A stretch of 64,000 bases of DNA from the NCBI RefSeq assembly GCF_025751435.1, contig NZ_JAOWKY010000002.1, positions 496,001-560,000 on the forward strand, read 5' to 3'. A program made the position numbers and the translations under genes. Shown here piece after piece: positions 16,632-26,941 of the stretch (its first letter is position 1; each line of letters opens with the position of its first letter). This stretch comes from Albidovulum marisflavi (GTDB lineage Bacteria > Pseudomonadota > Alphaproteobacteria > Rhodobacterales > Rhodobacteraceae). Below the pieces are notes generated by a model, which saw only the letters and a program-made list of their open reading frames with translations, made no database searches and had not been told where the DNA came from.

Positions 16632-17753
16632 ATGCAGCGGATCAAGTTCATTGACCGGATGAGCCAGGGCAAGGTCAGCCGGCGTGAGATGATGAAGGCG
16701 GCAACCGCGTTCGGGGTGGGTACGCTGGTCCTGCCGAAGGTGGCAAACGCCGCAGAAGTGCTGACCTGCCTCGAATGGGGCGGCTACGACTCCGCCGATT
16801 ACTTCCAGGCCTATGTCGACAAGTATGGCGCCCAGCCCAACTTCTCGATCTTCGCGGGCGAAGAGGACGCTCTGGCCAAGGTACTTGCGGGTTTTGCCGC
16901 CGACGTCATGCACCCCTGCAACTATTCCGTCGCCAGGTTCGTGAACGCAGGTGTCGCCAGTGAGCTTGACACATCGCGCCTGTCGCACTGGAACGACGTC
17001 TTCCCCGCGCTGCAATCGGCCGAGGGCGTTATCTGGGAAGGCAAGACGGTGATGGCGCCAGCCGACTGGGGCAATTCCTCGCTTGCGTTCCGGCCCGATC
17101 TCATGCCCGCCGAATTCGCCGAGGATCCGACCTGGGCGATCTTCTACGACGAGGCCTACAAGGGCAAGGTCGCGATGAACGACAACGAGATGGCGATCAT
17201 CATCGGCGCCATGGTCGGCGGGATGCCCTACGACGAAGCTTACAAGCTGGAAGGCGCGGCGCTCGAGGCGGCCGCCAAGGAATGGGGTGCCAAGGCCGTC
17301 AATGTCAGCCGCTTCCTGTGGAACGACAGTTCGGAAGTGCAGCAGGCCATGGCATCGGGCGAGATCGTCGCCTGCTATGCCTGGAACGACCTGGTCGCGA
17401 ACCTGCGCGCCGAGGGCGTGCCGGTGACTTTCGCGAAGCCGAAAGAGGGCATGTTCACATGGTTCTGCGGGCTGACGCTTCTGAACACCGGCAAGGCGGA
17501 CGAACAGGCGGCCTACGATTTCATCGACGCCTGGCTGTCGCCTGAAACCGGCAAGGCCCTGATCGAGGGTTCGGGCTACGGCCACGCCAACATGAAGGCG
17601 TTCGAGATCTCCGATCCCGAAGCGATCGCCAACATGGGCATCACCGATCCGGTCGAAATGATGAAGGACACCATCGTCTTCAAGACGCCGACGGACGAGG
17701 TTCAGGAAGGCTTCAACAAGGTGTGGTCGGATACCAAGGCGCTGAAGGGCTGA
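16632..17753 (+). CDS. Polyamine-type ABC transporter, substrate-binding protein (Tat-exported)
   Basis: PotD/PotF-like periplasmic binding protein of 373 residues. The N-terminus carries a twin-arginine signal (SRREMMKAATAFGVG, cleavage probably after ANA), so it is folded before export. The mature part has the spermidine/putrescine-binding pattern (TCLEWGGYDSADYFQAYVDK, GEIVACYAWNDLVANLRAEG, ETGKALIEGSGYGHAN). Start chosen at the ATG at 16632 because GGGGAG lies 8 bases upstream; the open frame extends further without a ribosome site. True ligand unknown: an amine, a polyamine conjugate or a modified amino acid are all possible. Confidence 0.92.
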   Translation: MQRIKFIDRMSQGKVSRREMMKAATAFGVGTLVLPKVANAAEVLTCLEWGGYDSADYFQAYVDKYGAQPNFSIFAGEEDALAKVLAGFAADVMHPCNYSVARFVNAGVASELDTSRLSHWNDVFPALQSAEGVIWEGKTVMAPADWGNSSLAFRPDLMPAEFAEDPTWAIFYDEAYKGKVAMNDNEMAIIIGAMVGGMPYDEAYKLEGAALEAAAKEWGAKAVNVSRFLWNDSSEVQQAMASGEIVACYAWNDLVANLRAEGVPVTFAKPKEGMFTWFCGLTLLNTGKADEQAAYDFIDAWLSPETGKALIEGSGYGHANMKAFEISDPEAIANMGITDPVEMMKDTIVFKTPTDEVQEGFNKVWSDTKALKG

Positions 17754-17761
17754 CCTCCGCC

Positions 17762-18733
17762 GTGACCACCGCATCGATCGAAAGACCCGCGGAAAGACCG
17801 GCGGGGCCGCGCAGCGACCCCGCCGTCATCAGGAAGCGGCTTGCCGGTTTCGGGTTGCTTGCGCCGGCGCTCGTACTCATGTTCATGATGCTGGCGCTGC
17901 CAGTCGTGGCGCTGGTTTTGATGAGTTTCTGGACCCAGAGCGGGTTCGAGCTTGACCGCAGCATCTCGCTGGAAAACTACCGCCAGCTTGTCGCGCCATC
18001 GGACGAAACGACCTGGTGGTACGGCATCCCCTTTCCACTCGCCTATCCGGTTCCGGCGATCCTCATGCTGAAGTCGCTGGCGATGTCGCTAGTCGCGACG
18101 ATCGCAGTGATCGCGGTGTCCTACCCGATGGCCTATTTCATGGCATTCCGGGTCACGCGCCACAAGGCGCTTTGGATCATCCTCATCACGATCCCCTTCT
18201 GGACAAGCTACCTGCTGCGCGTCTTTTCGTGGAAGATCGTGCTTGGCTTCAACGGGGCCATAAACTCGGGCCTCAAGGCGATGGGGCTGATCGAAGAGCC
18301 GCTTGAGTTCCTGCTTTACAACCCCACCGCCGTCGTCATCACGCTGGCGCACGCCTGGGTCGCCTTCGCGATCCTCCCGATCTATGTTTCGCTGGAAAAG
18401 ATCGACCGGAACCTGCTTGAAGCCGCGTCCGACCTGGGCGATTCCCGGCTCAAGCGTTTCTTCCGCATCACGTTGCCGCTGTCCGCGCCCGGCACGATCG
18501 CGGCATCGCTGCTGGTATTCATTCCGACCGTGGGCGACTACGTGACGCCCGCACTTGTCGGTGGGCCGGGCGGCACGATGATCGGCAGCCTCGTGCAGGA
18601 CCTGTTCCTGAAGCAGAACAACGCCCCCCTCGGCGCGGCGGTGTCGATCGTGATGATGCTGATCATCGCGGTGCTTGTGCTCTTGTTCCTCTGGGCCATC
18701 GGCTACGGCAAGCTCAGGGCGAGGAGGTCGTGA
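17762..18733 (+). CDS. Polyamine-type ABC transporter permease (PotB-like)
   Basis: Inner-membrane permease of 323 residues with about six helices and the permease EAA-type loop (NLLEAASDLGDSRLKRFFRI). The N-terminal TM is LLAPALVLMFMMLALPVVAL. A GTG at 17762 (VTTASIERPAERP) is the best start, 9 bases after the binding-protein stop; an earlier GTG would overlap that gene. It pairs with the following permease. Confidence 0.92.
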   Translation: MTTASIERPAERPAGPRSDPAVIRKRLAGFGLLAPALVLMFMMLALPVVALVLMSFWTQSGFELDRSISLENYRQLVAPSDETTWWYGIPFPLAYPVPAILMLKSLAMSLVATIAVIAVSYPMAYFMAFRVTRHKALWIILITIPFWTSYLLRVFSWKIVLGFNGAINSGLKAMGLIEEPLEFLLYNPTAVVITLAHAWVAFAILPIYVSLEKIDRNLLEAASDLGDSRLKRFFRITLPLSAPGTIAASLLVFIPTVGDYVTPALVGGPGGTMIGSLVQDLFLKQNNAPLGAAVSIVMMLIIAVLVLLFLWAIGYGKLRARRS

Positions 18734-18735
18734 CA

Positions 18736-19539
18736 ATGCTCAGGCGTCCCGACTTCCTCTGGGTCTACGCGATCGTCTTCATCGCGTTCCTTTACGGCCC
18801 CGTGCTGCTGATGCCGCTCTTCAGCCTGAACGACGGCAACTTCGCCACCTTTCCGCTGAAGGGGTTCACGCTGCGCCACTACAGTTCGATGGCGGCGAAT
18901 ACCTCGATGATCCTCGCGCTGGAAAACAGCCTCAAGATCGCGGTCGTCGTGTCGGTGGTATCCACGGGCCTGGGCATTCCGGCGGCCCTTGCGCTGACGC
19001 GCTTCAGGCTGCCGGGGTCGCGCTCGATCGTCAGCTTCATGATGCTGCCGCTCGTGATCCCGTCGATCGTGATGGGCGTGGCGCTGCTGGTGATCATCCT
19101 GAAGTTTCTTGGCATTCAGCTTTCGCTTTGGACGGTGGCGGCCGGGCACATCCTGATCTGCCTGCCTTACTGCATGTCCGTCCTGATGTCGCGGCTTGAG
19201 GGGTTCGACCCCTCGCTTGAGGAGGCTTCGCGCGACCTTGGCTGCAACGCCTGGCAGACCTTCGTGCGGGTCACCCTGCCCCTGGCCATGCCGGGTGTGA
19301 TCTCGAGCCTGCTGATGGGGTTCATCATCTCGTTCGACGAATTCGTCATCGCCTTCTTCCTGACCGGCACCGAAAACACGCTGCCCGTCTATCTTTACAG
19401 CCAGCTGCGCTTTCCGAACAAACTGCCCGGCACGCTGGCGCTTGGCTCGCTCATCCTGCTTGTATCGGCCGTGCTCGTCGTCGTGGCCGAGATCATCCGC
19501 AAGCGCGGCGTGCAGTCGGGCAACCCCGGAGACCTGTGA
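18736..19539 (+). CDS. Polyamine-type ABC transporter permease (PotC-like)
   Basis: Second permease, 267 residues, with the EAA loop SLEEASRDLGCNAWQTFVRV and typical PotC helices (GPVLLMPLFSLNDGN, SLIVSFMMLPLVIPSIV-like segment). Two starts compete: GTG at 18730 overlapping the upstream stop, and ATG at 18736. The GAGGAGG ribosome site at 18721-18727 is only 2 bases from the GTG but 8 from the ATG, so I take the ATG. Confidence 0.92.
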   Translation: MLRRPDFLWVYAIVFIAFLYGPVLLMPLFSLNDGNFATFPLKGFTLRHYSSMAANTSMILALENSLKIAVVVSVVSTGLGIPAALALTRFRLPGSRSIVSFMMLPLVIPSIVMGVALLVIILKFLGIQLSLWTVAAGHILICLPYCMSVLMSRLEGFDPSLEEASRDLGCNAWQTFVRVTLPLAMPGVISSLLMGFIISFDEFVIAFFLTGTENTLPVYLYSQLRFPNKLPGTLALGSLILLVSAVLVVVAEIIRKRGVQSGNPGDL

Positions 19540-19542
19540 CCC

Positions 19543-20634
<1,092 letters not shown>

Positions 20635-20735
20635 CGCAAGGGAACCGTGCCACTTGACTGTGCCATGCCTCTGGTGCCCTCCGTTAATGTGTGCAATCAC
20701 TTGGGTAACAGCGCGCAAACGGAGCAGTCTAAAGC

Positions 20736-21704
20736 ATGACGCCCTTCGCCATCGCCGGCATCCAGATGCATGTCGCGGCGGTCCATTCGAACGTCGAGGC
20801 CATGCGCCACCGGATAGAGATCGCCATGGCGCGATTTCCCTGGACACAGATGGTCCTGTTCTCCGAGCTTGCGCCCTTTGGCCCTCTGGACCATTACGCC
20901 CAGCCCTTCCCCAACCAGGTGCTCGACCAGTTCTGCGTCGATGCGCGCCGCTTCGGCATCTGGCTGATCCCCGGCTCGATGTTCGAAAAGACGCCCGACG
21001 GGCGGATCTTCAACACCTCTGTCGTGATCAACCCCGAGGGCGAGATCGTCGCGAAGTACTCCAAGATGTTCCCTTTCCGCCCGTATGAGGCCGGCATTTC
21101 CGCGGGAACCGAGTTCTGCGTGTTCGACGTGCCAGAGGTCGGGCGGTTCGGGCTTTCGATCTGTTATGACATCTGGTTTCCGGAAACCACGCGGCAGCTC
21201 ACGTCCCAGGGCGTTGAGGTCCTGCTGCACCCTGTGCTGACGGGCACCACGGACCGCGACGCCGAACTGGCCATTGCGCGCGCGACCGCGGCGCAATTCC
21301 AGTGCTATGTCATCGACGTCAACGGTCTGGGCGCAGGCGGCGTGGGCCGGTCGCTGGTGGTGGACCCGACCGCGACGGTGTTGCACCAGTCGGCGGGCCA
21401 GGAGGACATCTTCCCGATCGAGATCGATCTGGACTACGTCCGGCGGCAACGGGAAACGGGCATCAAGGGCCTGGGCCAGGTGCTGAAAAGCTTCCGCGAC
21501 CGGGAAGCGGACTTCTCCGTCTACGACCGCACCAGCGGCGCCGACGCCTATCTGCACACGCTTGGGCCGCTGGCCATGCCCCAGAAGGGATCGCGCCTTG
21601 GTGTGCATGCCGACAACCCCCGCAGCGCCCTGTCGGCGCTGACCGACAAGCAGACCAGCATCGGTCAGGTGACCTATCTGAAGGGGAGATCGGCCATCGA
21701 CTAG
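20736..21704 (+). CDS. Carbon-nitrogen hydrolase (nitrilase superfamily)
   Basis: Nitrilase-superfamily amidase, 322 residues. The catalytic triad is visible: Glu44 (VLFSELAPFG), Lys110 (KYSKMFPF) and Cys143 (SICYDIWFPE). The C-terminus has about 40 residues beyond the usual core. Relatives include N-carbamoylputrescine amidase, omega-amidase and aliphatic amidases; the substrate cannot be assigned. Its place between a polyamine-type importer and a basic amino-acid-type decarboxylase suggests it cleaves an amide or carbamoyl group on an amine. A 101-base gap separates it from the transporter ATPase, so a separate promoter is possible. Confidence 0.88.
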   Translation: MTPFAIAGIQMHVAAVHSNVEAMRHRIEIAMARFPWTQMVLFSELAPFGPLDHYAQPFPNQVLDQFCVDARRFGIWLIPGSMFEKTPDGRIFNTSVVINPEGEIVAKYSKMFPFRPYEAGISAGTEFCVFDVPEVGRFGLSICYDIWFPETTRQLTSQGVEVLLHPVLTGTTDRDAELAIARATAAQFQCYVIDVNGLGAGGVGRSLVVDPTATVLHQSAGQEDIFPIEIDLDYVRRQRETGIKGLGQVLKSFRDREADFSVYDRTSGADAYLHTLGPLAMPQKGSRLGVHADNPRSALSALTDKQTSIGQVTYLKGRSAID

Positions 21705-21738
21705 ACGCCCCGTCGGCGTCGCCACGGAGGGAGAAGGG

Positions 21739-24486
21739 ATGAACGCTCAGACCCACGGCCGCAAGATACCGAGCATCGGCGACTATTACAGCGCCACGCA
21801 GCTTCGGGCGGACAGATGGAGCGCGCTGCGCGAAGCGGTCGAGGCGTTGAGCCGCCACGGTGTCGAGGGTCGTCAGGGCCAGAAGATACTCGCCTCGGTC
21901 GAGGAGCTTTTCGAAGCCTTGGCCCCCATCGAGCTCTACTGGGCGTTTCCGGGCGCGGGGGCCTTCGACCATCTGCGCCGCCTGCTTGAAAACCGCAACT
22001 TCGAAGACCTGACGACCGTCATACGGCGTGTGGTGCGGGCCCTGACCTCGGGCGCCTACCGCCGCCGCAGCATTCCCCTTGTGGCCAACGAAGCGGATGC
22101 GGAGGATTACGAGGACGAAGGCGCGCTCGCGCCCGAGGCGCGCGCGCTTGGTCGGCCCTACTTCGAGATCATGATCGTCGATCATGTGAACGAACACCAG
22201 GAAAGGTTCCTGAAATCGAGCCTGCAGCGGATGCGCCGGCCCGAGGACCCGTTCATCTACGAGGCCGTCATCGTGCCCTCGCTTGAGGATGCGCTCATCG
22301 GCATCCTGTTCAACCACAACGTCCAGGCGGTCGTCGTCCGCCCAGGATTGACGCTGAAGTCCCGCAACACCCTGGAGATCCTCAACAAGTACCTGCGCCG
22401 CGTCGGCGAGGAAGAGGACGTGGACGCGCTGGAGCCAAGCGACTACGGACCCGAGGCCTGCCGCCTGATCGCGAAGGTCCGCCCCGAGCTTGACGCCTAC
22501 CTGGTCACGGATCGCTCGGCCGAGGAAATCGCCGGACTGGACCTGGGCCGGTGCCGTCGCGTCTTCTACAATCAGGAAGACTTTCTTGAATTGCACCTGA
22601 ACCTGCTGCGGGGCGTGAACCGGCGCTTCAAGACGCCCTTCTTCAACGCCCTCAAGGAATATTCACGGCAACCGACGGGCGTCTTTCACGCGCTGCCCAT
22701 CAGCCGCGGCAAGTCGATTTCCCGCAGTCACTGGATCCAGGACATGGGGGCTTTCTACGGCCCCAACATCTTCCTCGCGGAAACCTCCGCGACATCGGGA
22801 GGGCTCGACAGCCTGCTTGAGCCGCGCGGCCCGATCAAGGAGGCGCAGGAACTGGCTGCCCGCGCGTTTGGCGCAAAGCAGACCTTCTTTGCCACCAACG
22901 GCACATCCACCTGCAACAAGATCGTGGTTCAGGCGCTGGTGCGTCCGGGCGACATCGTCCTGATCGACCGGGACTGCCACAAGTCGCATCACTACGGCAT
23001 GGTGCTTGCGGGGGCGAGCGTCGTCTACATGGAAAGCTATCCGCTTCATCCCTATTCGATGTACGGCGCGGTGCCGCTGAGCGAGATCAAGGGAAAGCTT
23101 CTTGCGCTTCGCGCGGCGGGCAAGCTTGAGAAGGTCCGCATGGTCCTGCTGACGAATTGCACGTTCGACGGCATCGTCTACGACGTCGAACGCGTCATGT
23201 CGGAATGTCTTGCCATCAAGAAGGACCTGATCTTCCTGTGGGACGAAGCCTGGTTCGCCTTCGCGCGTTTCGGCCCGACATACCGCCAGCGAACCGCGAT
23301 GAATGCCGCGAACAACCTGCGCGAAAACCTGAAACGCCCCGCAACGGCAAAGGCGTTCGAAAAGCAGGCAAAGGCGCTTCAAGGAGCGGCGGACGACGTC
23401 TGGATCAGGACCCGGCTGGCTCCGCCACCGGACGCCCGCGTGCGCGTCTACGCGACCCATTCGACCCACAAGACGCTGACCGCGCTGAGGCAGGGATCGA
23501 TGATCCATGTCAACGACCAGGACTTCAAGGGCGAGGTGGAACAAAGCTTCCACGAAGCCTACATGACCCACACTTCGACCTCGCCGAACTACCAGATCAT
23601 CGCATCGCTCGACGTGGGCCGGCGGCAGGTCGAACTTGAGGGCTTCGAGTTCGTCCAGCGCCAGATCGAAAGTGCGATGTCGATCCGCCGCGCGGTTGCG
23701 ACCCATCCGCTTTTGCAGAAGTATTTCAAGGTGCTGACCGCAGGTGACATGATCCCGGCGGAATACCGCGAAAGCGGCATGACCAGCTACTACGACCCCG
23801 AACAGGGCTGGCAGGACATCTGGCACAGCTGGGCGCAGGACGAATTCGTGCTGGACCCCACGCGGATCACGCTTGCCGTGGGCGGCACCGGCTGGGACGG
23901 CGACACGTTCAAGACGCAGATCCTGATGGACAAGTACGGGATCCAGATCAACAAGACCTCTCGCAATACGGTGCTGTTCATGACGAACATCGGCACCACG
24001 CGATCCTCGGTCGCCTACCTGATCGAGGTGCTGGTCGAGATCGCGAAGGAGCTGGACGAGCTGCTTGACGACGCCTCGCGGATGGAACGGATGGCATTCG
24101 AGCGCAGGGTGACAAGCCTTGTCGAACACGTCCCGCCGCTGCCCGATTTCTCGCGCTTTCACGCCGCCTTCCGCAGCGCCGAGGGGACGCCTGCGGGTGA
24201 CATACGCAGCGCGTTCTTTCTCGCTTATGACGAGGACGATTGCGATTACGAGGAGCTGAGCAAGTCGCTGATCGAACGCGTCGAGGCGGGGGAGGAACTT
24301 GTTTCCGCCTCCTTCGTCATCCCCTACCCGCCCGGATTTCCGATCCTGATGCCGGGACAGGTCATCAGCGCCGAAATCCTGGCCTTCATGCGCGCGCTCG
24401 ACGTGAGCGAGATCCATGGCTACCGCCACGATCTGGGGTTGAGGGTGTTCAACAAGGCCGCGCTCGCGCGCGCCGCCAATCGATAG
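21739..24486 (+). CDS. Orn/Lys/Arg decarboxylase-family PLP enzyme
   Basis: Large fold-type I PLP enzyme of 915 residues. An N-terminal wing-like region (about 1-310) precedes the Orn/Lys/Arg decarboxylase core: ATSGGLDSLLEP, FATNGTSTCNK near 385, HKSHHYG near 414, the pyridine-N aspartate in FLWDEAWFAF (Asp502) and the PLP lysine in HSTHKTLTALRQ (Lys578). About 50 extra residues lie between the DEAW and HSTHK motifs compared with ordinary family members (about 515-565). The C-terminal domain ends in the usual PPGFPILMPGQ motif. Expected chemistry is decarboxylation of a basic amino acid to an amine, but the insertion and context suggest an unusual substrate. Confidence 0.9.
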   Translation: MNAQTHGRKIPSIGDYYSATQLRADRWSALREAVEALSRHGVEGRQGQKILASVEELFEALAPIELYWAFPGAGAFDHLRRLLENRNFEDLTTVIRRVVRALTSGAYRRRSIPLVANEADAEDYEDEGALAPEARALGRPYFEIMIVDHVNEHQERFLKSSLQRMRRPEDPFIYEAVIVPSLEDALIGILFNHNVQAVVVRPGLTLKSRNTLEILNKYLRRVGEEEDVDALEPSDYGPEACRLIAKVRPELDAYLVTDRSAEEIAGLDLGRCRRVFYNQEDFLELHLNLLRGVNRRFKTPFFNALKEYSRQPTGVFHALPISRGKSISRSHWIQDMGAFYGPNIFLAETSATSGGLDSLLEPRGPIKEAQELAARAFGAKQTFFATNGTSTCNKIVVQALVRPGDIVLIDRDCHKSHHYGMVLAGASVVYMESYPLHPYSMYGAVPLSEIKGKLLALRAAGKLEKVRMVLLTNCTFDGIVYDVERVMSECLAIKKDLIFLWDEAWFAFARFGPTYRQRTAMNAANNLRENLKRPATAKAFEKQAKALQGAADDVWIRTRLAPPPDARVRVYATHSTHKTLTALRQGSMIHVNDQDFKGEVEQSFHEAYMTHTSTSPNYQIIASLDVGRRQVELEGFEFVQRQIESAMSIRRAVATHPLLQKYFKVLTAGDMIPAEYRESGMTSYYDPEQGWQDIWHSWAQDEFVLDPTRITLAVGGTGWDGDTFKTQILMDKYGIQINKTSRNTVLFMTNIGTTRSSVAYLIEVLVEIAKELDELLDDASRMERMAFERRVTSLVEHVPPLPDFSRFHAAFRSAEGTPAGDIRSAFFLAYDEDDCDYEELSKSLIERVEAGEELVSASFVIPYPPGFPILMPGQVISAEILAFMRALDVSEIHGYRHDLGLRVFNKAALARAANR

Positions 24487-24506
24487 ACAGGGACAGGGAG
24501 GATCAG

Positions 24507-25958
24507 ATGCCCAAGAAGGAACTCGGCAACATCTCGGAAATCCGCCGCTTCTTCCACACCAACAAGGACCCGATCTATTTCGTGTCGGCCACCAACTTCA
24601 ACCTGCTCGGACTTGATGAGTGGGTGAAGAACTTCAAGTACATCTGCTACATCGACTGCTTCGACGGGCGCCACCCGAACGTCTTTGTCCCCTCTGAAGC
24701 CCCGCATGAGGAATTCCAGTCGATCGAGGACATCAACAACTACCTGCTGAGCCACAAGGAGGTCATCGACCTTGTCAAGCGGCGCGGCGGAAAGCCCAAG
24801 TTCGTGTTCCTGATGTTCGACAAGAAGACCGAGGAACTGGTCAAGCAGTTGGGCGGGGAACTGTGGTTCCCGAAGGCGAAGTTGCGCGAATACTGCGACA
24901 ACAAGATCAACACCGTCCGCATCGGCAACAAGGCGGGCGTGCCCTCGGTCCCCAACACGCTGTCCGAGGTCAAGAGCTACGACCACTTGACGAAGGTCTG
25001 CGAAAAGGCCGGTCTTGGAAGCGACCTGGTGCTGCAATCGGCCTTCGGCGACAGCGGGCACACCACATTCTTCATCAAGTCCGCCGCCGATTTTCGCCGG
25101 CATGAACACGAGATCGTCGGGCAGGGCGAAATCAAGATCATGAAGCGGATCGACTGCCGCGGCTCGGCAATCGAGGCCTGCGCGACCAAGGAAGGAACGA
25201 TCGTCGGTCCGCTGATGACGGAACTGGTGGGCTTCAAGGAGCTGACCCCGTATCGTGGCGGCTGGTGCGGAAACGAGATCTTTTCGACCGCCTTCCCCGC
25301 CAAGACCCGCCAAAGGGCGCGGGAGCTGACCTTCCAGTTCGGCGAGCAGCTTCGCAAGGAGGGTTACCGGGGCTATTTCGAGCTTGATTTCCTTGTCGAC
25401 AAGAAGACCGGCGACATCTGGCTGGGTGAGTTGAACCCGCGCATCACGGGCGCATCCTCGATGACGAACCACGCGGCCTTCGCCCATGCCGACGCGCCGC
25501 TGTTCCTGTTCCACCTGCTGGAGTTCACCGGCCAGAAGTTCAAGCTGGACGTGGACGAACTGAACGCCCGCTGGGCCGACCCCGAGATGATCGACAGCTG
25601 GTCGCAGATGGTGATCAAGCACACCGAGGACACGGTCGACATCGTCACCCACGCGCCGCAATCGGGCATCTACCGGATGCTTGAGGACGGGCGGGTCGTC
25701 TATGACCGCTTCGACTATCACCGCCGAGCGGTCGAAAGCGAAAACGAGGCGTTCTTCCTGCGCATCGCGCGCCCGGGCGATTTCCGATACGAAGGCGCGG
25801 ATCTTGGCATCCTCGTGACGCGCGGGCGGTCGATGACATCGGGCTTCAAGCTGACGGACCGGTCACAGCGCTGGATCCACGGCATCAAGCAGGCGTTTTC
25901 GGCCCGTCCGCTGCCAGCGGTCAACGCCTTTGAGGATCACGCCTTCAAGATCATGTGA
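24507..25958 (+). CDS. ATP-grasp ligase of unknown substrate
   Basis: ATP-grasp family protein, 483 residues, often annotated loosely as a biotin carboxylase although no biotin-carboxylase partner is present. The start at 24507 (MPKKELGNISEI) has GGGAGG upstream; the open frame extends back into the decarboxylase gene. ATP-grasp features are the nucleotide-binding lysine region (LVLQSAFGDSGHTTFFIK), the metal-binding glutamates in GYFELDFLVD and the WLGELNPRITGASS motif. Such enzymes join a carboxylate to an amine or thiol through an acyl phosphate. Position 20 bases after the decarboxylase suggests that the amine produced there is one of the partners; that is inference. Confidence 0.85.
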   Translation: MPKKELGNISEIRRFFHTNKDPIYFVSATNFNLLGLDEWVKNFKYICYIDCFDGRHPNVFVPSEAPHEEFQSIEDINNYLLSHKEVIDLVKRRGGKPKFVFLMFDKKTEELVKQLGGELWFPKAKLREYCDNKINTVRIGNKAGVPSVPNTLSEVKSYDHLTKVCEKAGLGSDLVLQSAFGDSGHTTFFIKSAADFRRHEHEIVGQGEIKIMKRIDCRGSAIEACATKEGTIVGPLMTELVGFKELTPYRGGWCGNEIFSTAFPAKTRQRARELTFQFGEQLRKEGYRGYFELDFLVDKKTGDIWLGELNPRITGASSMTNHAAFAHADAPLFLFHLLEFTGQKFKLDVDELNARWADPEMIDSWSQMVIKHTEDTVDIVTHAPQSGIYRMLEDGRVVYDRFDYHRRAVESENEAFFLRIARPGDFRYEGADLGILVTRGRSMTSGFKLTDRSQRWIHGIKQAFSARPLPAVNAFEDHAFKIM

Positions 25959-25960
25959 CG

Positions 25961-26938
25961 ATGCACCTGACGTTCCGTGCAATATCGGAACCCCAGCCCG
26001 GCCCCCGCTGGGCCGGGCTTTTCGAGGAATACTGGCCCGCCTACCGCCGCTGGTGGGCAAAGGACGGGGTGTCGGTGCGCCCCTCCTTCGCGGAATGTCA
26101 GCGCGCGCTCAAGCGCCACATGCCCGAAATCCTGCCCCTGTGGGAAGAACTGACGGACCTTGCCGGCGGCGGCGACGACGCGGCGCGGTTTCTCAGTTTC
26201 TATGGTCCGCCAGCCTATCTTTCGGCCTGTTCGCAGGCGATCTGGCCGGGGGAAGAGCCGCTTCTGGTGCGCAACTACGACTACAGCCCCCGGGCTTTCG
26301 ACGCCCTGATCCTTCGCAGCGAATGGCAGGGACGCTTGGTCCTGGGCATGACCGACGGGCTTTTCGGCCTGGTGGACGGGATGAACGACGCGGGCCTCTG
26401 CCTGTCTCTGACCTTCGGCGGACGGCGCGAAGTGGGTGAAGGCTTCGGCGTGCCGCTGATCCTGCGCTACATCCTTCAGACCTGCGAAACCACGGCCGAG
26501 GCGGGGGCGGCGCTGAAGCGCATCCCCTCGCACATGAGCTACAACGTCACCGTTATCGACCGTGACCGGCGCTACCTCACGGCCTATCTGGCGCCGGACC
26601 GTGAAACGATCCTGACCCACGCAGCGGTGGCGACGAACCACCAGGAGCGGGTCGAATGGGTGGGCCATGCGCGCTTTACCGCCACGATCGAACGCGAAAG
26701 GTTCCTGCTGCAGCGACTGACACTGCACGTCGACCCAGAGGACAAGTTCATCGGCGCCTTCCTGCGTCCGCCCCTTTACTCGACGGCTTTCGGACAGGGC
26801 TTCGGCACCCTCTACACCGCCGCGTACCGCCCCGCCCGCGGCCTTCTGGACATCCACTGGCCCGGATCTGTCTGGCCCCTGTCCATCGCTGACTTCGCCC
26901 AGGGCGGGCGTTCGATCGTGGTTCCGGTCTCTGGCTAG
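25961..26938 (+). CDS. C45-type Ntn-hydrolase (acyltransferase/amidase family)
   Basis: About 325 residues, resembling the C45 acyl-CoA:6-aminopenicillanate acyltransferase / carcinine hydrolase-like group. The likely N-terminal nucleophile is the Cys in AYLSACSQAIW (about residue 90), followed by the family's LLVRNYDYSP motif and, later, SYNVTVIDRDRR and AVATNHQE. Family members mature by self-cleavage before Cys and hydrolyse or form amide bonds. It overlaps or directly follows the ATP-grasp gene (an alternative GTG at 25955 makes a GTGA overlap), so ligase and amide-acting hydrolase are translationally linked. No signal peptide. Confidence 0.82.
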   Translation: MHLTFRAISEPQPGPRWAGLFEEYWPAYRRWWAKDGVSVRPSFAECQRALKRHMPEILPLWEELTDLAGGGDDAARFLSFYGPPAYLSACSQAIWPGEEPLLVRNYDYSPRAFDALILRSEWQGRLVLGMTDGLFGLVDGMNDAGLCLSLTFGGRREVGEGFGVPLILRYILQTCETTAEAGAALKRIPSHMSYNVTVIDRDRRYLTAYLAPDRETILTHAAVATNHQERVEWVGHARFTATIERERFLLQRLTLHVDPEDKFIGAFLRPPLYSTAFGQGFGTLYTAAYRPARGLLDIHWPGSVWPLSIADFAQGGRSIVVPVSG

Positions 26939-26941
26939 GTA

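Noticed and set aside
24507-25958. Biotin carboxylase
   Set aside because: Although ATP-grasp, it lacks biotin-carboxylase motifs and there is no biotin carrier or carboxyltransferase gene nearby.
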